64,000 bases of DNA from JAAYXS01 sp964550375 (GTDB taxonomy: Bacteria; Planctomycetota; Phycisphaerae; UBA1845; Fen-1342): NCBI GenBank assembly GCA_964550375.1, contig CAZJYX010000012.1, positions 1 through 64,000 of the forward strand, written 5' to 3'. Of the stretch, positions 40,820 through 48,889 are shown in pieces. The notes under the pieces are model-generated. The model was given only the letters and a program-made list of their open reading frames with translations. It was not told the origin of the DNA and did no database searches. Both the position numbers and the translations under genes were made by a program. How positions within the stretch are numbered: the stretch's first letter is position 1; every line of letters starts with the position of its first letter.

Positions 40820-41782
40820 ATGCCGCTGGTGGTCGGCATTGACGAAGCCGGCTACGGGCCGCTGCTGGGCCCGCTCGTCGTGGGCGCCAGCGTCTGGCAG
40901 GTTGAGCCGCGCGCGGTCAACGCTGATTTCTGGCAGCGGTTGGATGACGTCGTCTGCCGCAAACCAGGGCGCCGCGAATGGCGCCTGGCGATTGACGATT
41001 CCAAACGCATCTTCCACCAGAAGCGCGACCTGGCGGCCCTGGAGCGGCCGGTGCTGGCCTGCGCCAGTGCGGCGGGCCTGGCGACCGAATCACTGGCGGC
41101 GTTCATCAATGCACTGGGCGGGCTTTGTCCGGGACAGGCCGACCCGCCGCCCTGGTATCGCGACCTGCGCCGACCGTTGCCGCTCGACCCGGAACGGTCC
41201 GCGTTCTCCGCGATTGCCGAGCGCTTGCAGCGGGCCATGGCGGCCGCCGGCGTGCGGTGCACGGCACTACTGGCTGAAGTGTTGCCGGAGAGCGTCTTCA
41301 ACGAACGCGTCGCCCAGACGCGCAACAAGGCCGCCGTCTTGCTGGAGCTGGTCTTGCGGCTGATTAGCCGAGCCACGGCCCACGCGGGCGATCAGGACGT
41401 GTACGTATTCGTTGATCGCCTGGGCGGTCGGCAGGATTATCGCGGGCTGCTGCTGACGGCCTTTCCCGGGCGGCATCTGCACGTGCTGGCGGCGAGCGAG
41501 GAGTCCAGCCGCTACCGCCTCGCGACGCAGCGCACGGACTGGCTGGTCGAGTTCTGCGTCGATGCCGATCAGCGACATCTGCCGGTGGCGCTGGCCAGCA
41601 TGTTGGCGAAGTACGTCCGCGAGGCGCTGATGCGCCAATTCAACGCATTCTGGCAGATTCTGCGGCCCACACTGGCACCGACGGCGGGCTACTACCAGGA
41701 TGCCCAGCGCTTCCTGCGCGACCTGAAGCCCGTGCTCGCGCAGGCCAACTTGCCCACGGCGCGGTTTGTGCGGCAACGCTGA
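40820..41782 (+). CDS. Divergent RNase HII-like protein
   Basis: The 320-residue protein opens with GIDEAGYGPLLGPLVVGASVW, the RNase HII signature (D-E pair), followed by AIDDSKRIFHQKRDL (the DSKxL-type block), VYVFVDRLGGRQDY (carrying an aspartate where DGN usually occurs) and VALASMLAKYVREALM (matching the ASILAKVtRD block). The acidic ligands are thus retained, but the protein is about 100 residues longer than RnhB, with an insert between the second and third blocks. It might remove ribonucleotides from DNA or have a changed substrate. It begins 1 nt after the MlaE stop and is the last gene of the operon. Confidence 0.82.
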   Translation: MPLVVGIDEAGYGPLLGPLVVGASVWQVEPRAVNADFWQRLDDVVCRKPGRREWRLAIDDSKRIFHQKRDLAALERPVLACASAAGLATESLAAFINALGGLCPGQADPPPWYRDLRRPLPLDPERSAFSAIAERLQRAMAAAGVRCTALLAEVLPESVFNERVAQTRNKAAVLLELVLRLISRATAHAGDQDVYVFVDRLGGRQDYRGLLLTAFPGRHLHVLAASEESSRYRLATQRTDWLVEFCVDADQRHLPVALASMLAKYVREALMRQFNAFWQILRPTLAPTAGYYQDAQRFLRDLKPVLAQANLPTARFVRQR

Positions 41783-41917
41783 CGGCCCGGCGGTTGCCGA
41801 ACCAGCTAGGATTAGGTATCGGCAAGTCCGTCGCGCGGCAGTGTGGTGGACGCTGCCGTGTTGGCGGGCGTGGCGCATGAGTCGCCGCGCCGTAACCGAG
41901 GGACACACAGAGCGGTA

Positions 41918-44900
41918 ATGATGCCGACTTCTCAGGATATGAGCGGATTTGGAAGACTGCCGCTACTTGGCCGGTCACTCCTGTTGGCGGGGGCCGTGGT
42001 TCTGGCGGCTGGTGTGGCGTGTTGGCCCGCGGCGGCGGACAACCGGCCGCCCGCCTCCGACTGGTCGCCCGAGGTTGGCGAAATCCTGACGCTGTACCAC
42101 CGGGCTGACTACCCCGGGGCGCGCATATTGAGCCAATCGCTGCTGGGCCGGACGCGTGATGCGCAGGTCCGGCGTGACGTCGAGGCTTTGCAGGCGCTGC
42201 TGCTGTTGCGTGGCGATTCGCGCCAAGAGTGGCAGGCCGGTGCAGCCGAGCTTCTGCAACTGGAACAGGAGCAGCCCGGCCTGCTGGCGCGGCCGGAATG
42301 CAGCCTCGCCCTGGGGCTGGCGCGGCTCGAGCTGTACGAGACCGCCGAGGCGCTTGATCATCTGACGGCGGCGGCGGCGGGCTTCGCGGAGCGCGGCCTG
42401 TCGGACCGCGCGGCGGCGGCCCTGGTCGGCCTGGCACGGGCCTGGTCGCAACACACGGAGTGGCCGCTGACGCCGCGACACCTCGGCGTGGCGCGGCCGC
42501 AGGACTCGGCTGAGGCGCGGGAGATTCGACGGGCGCAGATCGCGGACGTCCGCGCGCGCGTGGCGGCGTTGGAAGGCCAGGCGGATGCGCTGACGCGCGT
42601 GGACTTCATTTTGGCAGAGGACTTCATCCGGGCGGGTGACCGCGCGGCCGACGGCTATGCGATTCTGGAGCGCATCGTGGCGGCGCCGCTGGCAACGCCG
42701 GCCACGGCCGATGCGGCCTTGCGGATGGCCGAGCACCACGAGCGGGGGCAGCGCTGGTCGGAAGCCCTGGCGCTCTACGGCCGGCTGGACCGGACGCAGC
42801 ACGCGCAGACGGCGGCGCAGCGCAGTGCGGCCATCGTGACGCCGCAACTCGTCATCGCGGCCCCGGCGAGTGTGGGCACCCACGAACCCGTGCGCCTGAA
42901 CGTGCGGGCGCGCAACATCGCGGCGGTTGACGTCAGCGTGCGGGCGGTGGCCCTGGGGAGCTGGCTGGCGGAGCGGCGGGGGCGCTACGCGCCGGCGCTG
43001 CTGCCGGAGGCCGGCTCGCTGCAACTGGCGCGCGAATTCGCCACACCCGCAGCACAGGTCGGCGCGTGGTGGGACAGCAACGAGCTGGACGCGCCATTGG
43101 AGTTTCACGCGCCGCCGGGTGCGTACGTGGTGATAGCGCGCGCCGTGGATTCCGCTGAGTGTGCCGCCGTGGCGAAAGAACTGGTGTTGGTGAGTGACTT
43201 GGTGGCGACCGTGGCGATGGGGCCGCAGGTGGCGCTGGCGTGGACTGAGTGGCGCGCCGCGGCGGGTCCGCGGCCGAGCGTTGCGCCGGCCGCCCGCTTC
43301 TGGATGTTCGGCTCGTTCGTCCCGGCGCCCGTAGAGTTCCGGGTGGGTGTGGCGCGCTTCGAGCTGCCGGCCGAGGCACGCGTAATGCGCGACAAGCGCT
43401 GGGTCTTGCTGGTGGAGGCGGGCCCGCACCTGGCCCTGTGCCAGGGGCAACTGCCTGGCGCCGCCGGCGCGGATGTAGTCATGGCGCTGACCGGCGGCCC
43501 GGTGACTCCGCTGGTCGGCGAATCGCTTGGGCTGGCGGGTGTGCTGCTGCCCGTCGGCGGTCAGCCATTGGCCATCCTGGCCGCGGGCATGTGGGTGCTC
43601 GAGGTGCGCGACGTGCTTGGCGAGGTAGTGCATAGCGAGCCGCTGCAAATCGACGCAGCCGGCGTGTTCGCGGCGAATATCGTCGTGACGGCGGCAATGT
43701 CCGACCGGCATCTGCACGTCGTCGTGCGGCGCGACGGCCAGGTGGTGGAGAACGTGCGCGGCCGGTTCAGCATTCGCGCAATCCCTGGCGGTCAGCCGGC
43801 CTTGTTCGTGCGGAAGCGCGTGCCGGCCCACCTTGAGCCGGGCACCAGTGAGTTTCGGGCCGAAGTGCGGGCGTGGTACCCGTGGGGCACGCCGATGTGG
43901 GATGCGCGCGCGACCTGCATGGCGCGCGACGTCGGCCTGCCGACCTCGGCAGGTGATCTGGGCTTGCAGCCGGGAGCCCTGAGTCCCGGTCAGACGATCG
44001 ATGACCCGGGGCGCCCGGGCAGGTCGAGCGTGCAGTCGGGCCAACTCGATGAGACCGGCGCGGCGACCTTCCGCCTGCCGCTGGCGCCGCTGCCGTTCGC
44101 CGACGGGCCGGCGGCGATCGGCGTGTGGAGCCGCGTCTTCGGCTGGGAGGGCTTGCAGGAAGTCGGTTTCGGAGAGACCCTGCTGGCTGCGGATCCGGTC
44201 CACGTTTGGCTGCGGCTGGTGACGCCGGAGATTGACGCCGGCCAGGATTTCGCATTCGAGCTGGGATGGTTTGACCCGCTGCGGCGGGTGGGGGTGGAAT
44301 GGCCCACGTTAGAGGTGCGGTCGGCTACGGGGGAAAGCACGCGGCTGGATCTGCACGCGGATGTCGGCGGACTGCGCAGCACGCCTTGGCGACCCCCGAC
44401 GGCCGGTGAGCATACTGTCAGCGCCACGTTGCCGCGGCTTGATGATGCGCCGCTGCACGTCACCCGCACGTTCTCCGTGCCGGCCGCGCCGGAGTCCGAC
44501 CGTCCGAGCGGGCTACGCGTAACCTGTGCGGCCCAGGCGCAAGAGGACGGCGACCCGGCCGGTGTGCGCGTGCAGCTTGCTGGTAGCTACGACCAGCCGC
44601 TCGCCATCATCGTGGCCGCGGCGGATCCGCTCGCCGTTCAGGTCGTACCGACGCTCGACGGCCACTATGAAGCTGTGTTGCCGGTTCCGGCATTGCCGGC
44701 GGATGCGCGCGTGCTGGTGGCGGCGTGCGGCGACGACGGTGCCCGGATTATCGCTGACGAGGCCATAGCGCCGGCGGCCGGCCATGAGTTGGAACTGCAT
44801 CTCGAACCGCCGCAAGCCGCCCCGCTTCCCGGCATGCGCGCCGCCGTGCGGGTGCGCGGCACACTCGGCGGCCGGCCGGCCAAGGCGGCCGTGGTGGCGC

Positions 44901-46105
44901 GGCTGGTGCGGGCGGCTGATTCCGGGCAGATTCACTGGCTGCCGGGGCAGACGCGGCGCATCGGCTATGCGAGTGGTGGGCGTCCAACGCTGGCATCGTC
45001 GCAAACGCCTGCCGCCGGAGCTCAGCTTGCTGAGATGGTCACAGATGATGCCTACGCGGACCTGCCGCCGGCTCTGAGCGAGGCTTTGTATGCCGGCGAG
45101 TCGCTCTGGACCGCCGCCGCGCCGCTGGTCAACGGCGAGGCGGAGCTGCACCTTCCGCTGCCGACTCGGCCGGGAATTTATCGCCTGATTGCGCTGGGGC
45201 GCAGCGCGGACGGCGCGCAGACCGTCGCCACACAGCTTCTCGACACGCGCGCGGGCGTGCTGCTGGCGGTCGACTGCCCGGCCCGGTTGACCCGTGGTGA
45301 TCGTACGCTCATCGGCGTGGCCATCGAGAACCCCAGCGATGCCCCGCTGGAACTGCCCGTGCGCATCGACACCGGTACCGGCTTGCACGTGGAGATGGTG
45401 CGAACCGGCAGCGGCACGAGCATGGCGAGCCCCGCTGCCCCCGGCGAGCCGCTAACGGTCACCGTCGCGCCGGGCGGTCTGACGTGGATCCAAGGGCTGG
45501 TGGAGGCGGCGGAGCCCGGGGCCGGGCGGCTGACGGTCGAGCTGCAACTGCCCGCCGGACGCCAGAGTACCACCGCCGCGTACCAGGTGCTGGGCGTTAG
45601 CGAGGACGCAGCCTCCGGGACGCCGCTGCTCGTGCAGCGCACGCTCTCCCGGCTGGAATTGATCAGCCGCGGGATCCCCCTCGGCTCGGGCATCACCGGC
45701 GACGACGGCACGGACGTGCGCTGGGAGCAGCATGCGCCCCGCTACGAGAACCGCTTCTTCCCCGGCGAACACCTGCTGGTCCGCGAAGTCTTCACGCTGC
45801 CGGATGAACTGGGCGTGTTCAGATGGTCGCAGCGCATTCCGCCCAACCTGCACGCCGCGCTGACCGACAGTCATCACGGCTTCAGCATCGGCGAGCCCGA
45901 GCCGCCGCGCGTTGACCAGTTGGAGTACGTGGCGACCGGGCTGGCCGCCGGCTTCCACACGCACGAGTACCACTTGGTGGCGGTGCGGGCCGGCGTATGC
46001 GTGTTGCCGCCGCCGGAAGTCGTCGTGAACGGCGTGCCGCTGAGCGTGGCCGCCGAGCCCGCCGAGCTGCGCATCAACGTTGTGGATGTGACCAGCGCGC
46101 CGTAG
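41918..46105 (+). CDS. Alpha-2-macroglobulin-like secreted protein lacking the thioester region
   Basis: The product is about 1395 residues. A signal peptide (LLLAGAVVLAAGVACWPAAA) precedes a helical TPR-like N-terminus (about 50-300), then a series of beta-sandwich MG-type domains (RLNVRARNIAAVDVSVRAV onwards). The A2M-type block is recognisable late in the chain: YAGESLWTAAAPLVNGEAEL, RPGIYRLIALGRSADG and DCPARLTRGDRTLIGVAIEN. The end (FFPGEHLLVREVFTLPDELG) resembles the last domain of bacterial YfaS-type proteins. No CxEQ thioester motif is present. The start may be 41918, 41921 or 41939; the last lies closest to the signal peptide. It may be an adhesion or envelope scaffold rather than a protease trap. 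Confidence 0.72.
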   Translation: MMPTSQDMSGFGRLPLLGRSLLLAGAVVLAAGVACWPAAADNRPPASDWSPEVGEILTLYHRADYPGARILSQSLLGRTRDAQVRRDVEALQALLLLRGDSRQEWQAGAAELLQLEQEQPGLLARPECSLALGLARLELYETAEALDHLTAAAAGFAERGLSDRAAAALVGLARAWSQHTEWPLTPRHLGVARPQDSAEAREIRRAQIADVRARVAALEGQADALTRVDFILAEDFIRAGDRAADGYAILERIVAAPLATPATADAALRMAEHHERGQRWSEALALYGRLDRTQHAQTAAQRSAAIVTPQLVIAAPASVGTHEPVRLNVRARNIAAVDVSVRAVALGSWLAERRGRYAPALLPEAGSLQLAREFATPAAQVGAWWDSNELDAPLEFHAPPGAYVVIARAVDSAECAAVAKELVLVSDLVATVAMGPQVALAWTEWRAAAGPRPSVAPAARFWMFGSFVPAPVEFRVGVARFELPAEARVMRDKRWVLLVEAGPHLALCQGQLPGAAGADVVMALTGGPVTPLVGESLGLAGVLLPVGGQPLAILAAGMWVLEVRDVLGEVVHSEPLQIDAAGVFAANIVVTAAMSDRHLHVVVRRDGQVVENVRGRFSIRAIPGGQPALFVRKRVPAHLEPGTSEFRAEVRAWYPWGTPMWDARATCMARDVGLPTSAGDLGLQPGALSPGQTIDDPGRPGRSSVQSGQLDETGAATFRLPLAPLPFADGPAAIGVWSRVFGWEGLQEVGFGETLLAADPVHVWLRLVTPEIDAGQDFAFELGWFDPLRRVGVEWPTLEVRSATGESTRLDLHADVGGLRSTPWRPPTAGEHTVSATLPRLDDAPLHVTRTFSVPAAPESDRPSGLRVTCAAQAQEDGDPAGVRVQLAGSYDQPLAIIVAAADPLAVQVVPTLDGHYEAVLPVPALPADARVLVAACGDDGARIIADEAIAPAAGHELELHLEPPQAAPLPGMRAAVRVRGTLGGRPAKAAVVARLVRAADSGQIHWLPGQTRRIGYASGGRPTLASSQTPAAGAQLAEMVTDDAYADLPPALSEALYAGESLWTAAAPLVNGEAELHLPLPTRPGIYRLIALGRSADGAQTVATQLLDTRAGVLLAVDCPARLTRGDRTLIGVAIENPSDAPLELPVRIDTGTGLHVEMVRTGSGTSMASPAAPGEPLTVTVAPGGLTWIQGLVEAAEPGAGRLTVELQLPAGRQSTTAAYQVLGVSEDAASGTPLLVQRTLSRLELISRGIPLGSGITGDDGTDVRWEQHAPRYENRFFPGEHLLVREVFTLPDELGVFRWSQRIPPNLHAALTDSHHGFSIGEPEPPRVDQLEYVATGLAAGFHTHEYHLVAVRAGVCVLPPPEVVVNGVPLSVAAEPAELRINVVDVTSAP

Positions 46106-46183
46106 TGCGCGGGTGGCCGCTCGGGAGGGCAACCTTGGCGGGCTTCCTTGCCCGGCCTGGGCGTGAAGTTCTTGCGGGGTCCT

Positions 46184-46189
46184 TATAAT
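46184..46189 (+). promoter_or_regulatory. Perfect -10 box predicting a leaderless comEC mRNA
   Basis: TATAAT ends 7 nt before the comEC ATG at 46197, so the A of the start codon would be the first transcribed base. No Shine-Dalgarno sequence is present. The -35 region is poor (GCGTGA or CGTGAA at 16-17 bp). Confidence 0.5.
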
Positions 46190-46196
46190 CCTCGGC

Positions 46197-48839
46197 ATGA
46201 CGGGGTTGATCGAAGAGCACGGTGTGCAGCGCTCGCCGGCCGGGCGGCTCTATGTTCACGAAGCCCCGCCGCCGCAGCCGCTGCTATGGCCGGCCATCGC
46301 GTTCATGGGTGGCGTCGCACTCTCGGAATACCTCGGCCCGCTCGCCGGTCCGCGGCTGTGTTGGCCCGCGCTGCTGCCGCCGGTGTTGCTGGCAGCCGCG
46401 CTGGTCGTGCGCCGCCGGTGGCCCGCGCATCCGGCGCTTATGCGGGGACTGTTGTTGGCGGCGGCCCTTGCGGTCGGGTTGTTGCGCCATCAGGCCGTGG
46501 TGGCCGTGCCGGACAACCACGTGTCGCGGCTGCTTTCGCCCGACCGCACACTGACGCGCCTCGAAGTGGAAGTCGTGACGGCTCCCGTCGTGCAGCCGAC
46601 GCCGCGCCGCAATCCGTTCATTCCCTTTGATCCGGGCGCGCAGAGCCGCTTCGTCGTCGCGGCCCGCGCCCTGCGCGCCACCGACCCGCCCACGCCGATC
46701 TGCGGCCGCATGCAGGTCACCGTGAAGAACGCGCGGCATGCGCTGCGGCTCGGTGAGCGCGTGGTTCTGACGGGCTGGCTGCACGGGGCGCGCGGACCGC
46801 GCAACCCCGGCGAGCCCGACTGGGCGCGCTGGCAGCGCCTGCAGGGCATTGCGGCCGGCCTGACCGTCGAAGGACCGGAGCACCTGCAGCCCGTCACGTC
46901 CCCCGGCGCGGCCCACCGCCGGTTCGTCGCAACCATTCGTAATGCCGCTCTGGCACTGCTGCTCGAGCCGTACGCTGAGTGGGGCTCGGAAGCGGGCGGA
47001 CGCCTGCTGGAGACGATGGTGCTCGGTCAGCGTGGTGCGGCGGACCGGGAAATCAACGAGGCGTTCCTGCGGGCGGGCGGGCTGCATTTCCTGGCCGTGA
47101 GCGGCTTCCACGTGGGCGTGCTGGCGGGCATGGCGTGGTGGCTGACCCGGCGGCTGACCCGGCAACCGGTTGCGGCCGCGCTGGTGGTGCTCGCGGTCAT
47201 TCTGGTTTACGCGGTCGTGGCGGAGCCGCGGGCGCCGGTGCTGCGCGCCACCGTGGCCGGCGTGCTGGTTGTGCTGGCCGTATTGAGCAGCCGGCCGACC
47301 TCCAGCCTGAATATCCTCGCGTGCGCCGCCCTGGTCATTCTGGCGCTTGAGCCGCGCGAGCTGTTTCGGCCGGGTTTCCAACTGTCGTTCGTGCAGGTCT
47401 TCGGCCTGCTCACGGTTGTACCGCTGGTGCGGCGCGCGCTTGTGCGCCGGCCGACGCCGGGCACGCCGGCGCCGGAGGCGCACACGTACGCGCGGCTGGC
47501 GCTGGTGCGCGTCAGGCGCGGGCTGCTCTGGCTGGCGGTCATTTGCGTCGTGGCGTGGGCCTGGTCGCTGCCGCTGGTGGCACTGCACTTCCAGCGCGTG
47601 TCCGCGTGGGGCTGGGTGGGGACGTTCCTGCTGAGCGTGCCGGTAATGCTGGCGATCTGGTTCAGCTTCGCGACGGTCCTGGCCGGCCTGGCATTCCCGC
47701 CGGCGGCGCCGCTTCTGGCCGCCCTGACGGCCAAGCTGACCGACCTACTGTTCTGGATCGTGAGTTGCTTTGAGCGCCTGCCGGGCGCGTTGGTGGAACT
47801 GGCGGCGCCACCCGGCTGGCTGGTGCTGCTGCTATACGCGGCATGCCTGGCGGCGCTGACCCACCAACGCGCCACGGCCCAGGCGGCCCGCCGCTATCGC
47901 CACGCCGCTTTGGCCGCGGCCTGGACGCAGCGCCAACGCGTCCGGCAGCGGCTGCTGCGGGCGCTGGCGGGCGGCCTGTACGGCATGTGTCTGGCGTGGG
48001 CGCTGTTGCCGATCGGGCGGCCGGCGGCACGCTGCGCGCTGCATGTTCTGGCCGTCGGCAACGGCAGCACGATGCTGCTGGAGACGCCCGCCGGCCGGGC
48101 TGCTTGCCTCGACATCGGCACCGATCGGAATCTGGATGCCGGCGTGCTGGCCGCCCGCGCGCTGCGTGCGCTCGGCCTGCGGCAGCTTGAGGCGGTAGCC
48201 ATTTCGCACGCCGATTTCGATCACTACAGCGGGCTGCCTACGCTGCTCGAACATATGCGCGTCGGCCGGCTGTGGGCCAGTCCGTACTTCGGAACAACGG
48301 ACGACGCCAGCCCGGCGCTGCGGCAATTGCAGGCGCTGCTGCCGACGAGCCGCGTACCCGCCCAACTCGCAGCCGGCGACTGGCTCTCCCTGGGGGACGT
48401 CCAGGTCGAGGTGCTCTGGCCACCCGCTGACCTCGACCCGCTTGCCTGGCGTCCGAACGACCGCTCGCTGGTGCTGCGGCTGCACTATGGCGGCCGCGCT
48501 GTGCTGCTGCCGGGCGACATCGAAGCCGCGGCCATCCGGGCCCTGCTGGCGCGCCAGGCGGCCGGGCAGGTGCAACTCGCGGCCGACGTCCTCGTCGCGC
48601 CGCATCACGGCAGCTTCTTGGCGCGCGATACGGCGGCTTTCCTGGCCGCGGTCAAGCCGGAGCTCATCATCATCTCAGCAGCCGAGGCCCGGCCGAAGTT
48701 CACCGCCGCGGTGGCTCAGACACTTGGCCCAGGCTGCCGAGTGCTCAACACGGCGGAAAGCGGGGCCGTCTCCGTAGTGTTGGGCGGGGACGGCGCGCTG
48801 CGGCTGGAGACCGCATTCGCGCAGCCGGCGCTGCCGTAG
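46197..48839 (+). CDS. comEC: ComEC/Rec2 competence protein (DNA uptake channel)
   Basis: An 880-residue inner-membrane protein for import of single-stranded DNA. Order: two membrane helices and a DUF4131-type OB domain (about 25-230), the competence domain with AVSGFHVGVLAGMAWWL and a block of hydrophobic helices (about 290-600), and a C-terminal metallo-beta-lactamase-like domain (about 615-860) with ISHADFDHYSGLP, VLLPGDIEA and VLVAPHHGSFL, which keeps the metal-binding residues. The length is normal for three-domain ComEC. No comEA or comFC is nearby. Confidence 0.94.
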   Translation: MTGLIEEHGVQRSPAGRLYVHEAPPPQPLLWPAIAFMGGVALSEYLGPLAGPRLCWPALLPPVLLAAALVVRRRWPAHPALMRGLLLAAALAVGLLRHQAVVAVPDNHVSRLLSPDRTLTRLEVEVVTAPVVQPTPRRNPFIPFDPGAQSRFVVAARALRATDPPTPICGRMQVTVKNARHALRLGERVVLTGWLHGARGPRNPGEPDWARWQRLQGIAAGLTVEGPEHLQPVTSPGAAHRRFVATIRNAALALLLEPYAEWGSEAGGRLLETMVLGQRGAADREINEAFLRAGGLHFLAVSGFHVGVLAGMAWWLTRRLTRQPVAAALVVLAVILVYAVVAEPRAPVLRATVAGVLVVLAVLSSRPTSSLNILACAALVILALEPRELFRPGFQLSFVQVFGLLTVVPLVRRALVRRPTPGTPAPEAHTYARLALVRVRRGLLWLAVICVVAWAWSLPLVALHFQRVSAWGWVGTFLLSVPVMLAIWFSFATVLAGLAFPPAAPLLAALTAKLTDLLFWIVSCFERLPGALVELAAPPGWLVLLLYAACLAALTHQRATAQAARRYRHAALAAAWTQRQRVRQRLLRALAGGLYGMCLAWALLPIGRPAARCALHVLAVGNGSTMLLETPAGRAACLDIGTDRNLDAGVLAARALRALGLRQLEAVAISHADFDHYSGLPTLLEHMRVGRLWASPYFGTTDDASPALRQLQALLPTSRVPAQLAAGDWLSLGDVQVEVLWPPADLDPLAWRPNDRSLVLRLHYGGRAVLLPGDIEAAAIRALLARQAAGQVQLAADVLVAPHHGSFLARDTAAFLAAVKPELIIISAAEARPKFTAAVAQTLGPGCRVLNTAESGAVSVVLGGDGALRLETAFAQPALP

Positions 48840-48889
48840 CGGTCCACCGCACGCGTGGCGTCGCCACTCAGTAGCCGACGACTCGGCCC

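Noticed and set aside
39861..41363. A 500-codon open frame on the + strand
   Set aside because: It is an alternative frame of mlaE and the RNase HII-like gene, which have family motifs and tight overlaps.
41794..41825. 7-bp inverted repeat TTGCCGA/TCGGCAA with an 18-nt centre
   Set aside because: The arms are short for GC-rich DNA, the loop is long, and no T-run follows.
41975..44203. A 742-codon open frame on the - strand
   Set aside because: It is antisense to the alpha-2-macroglobulin-like gene and extremely Arg/His/Gln-rich, as expected of a shadow frame.
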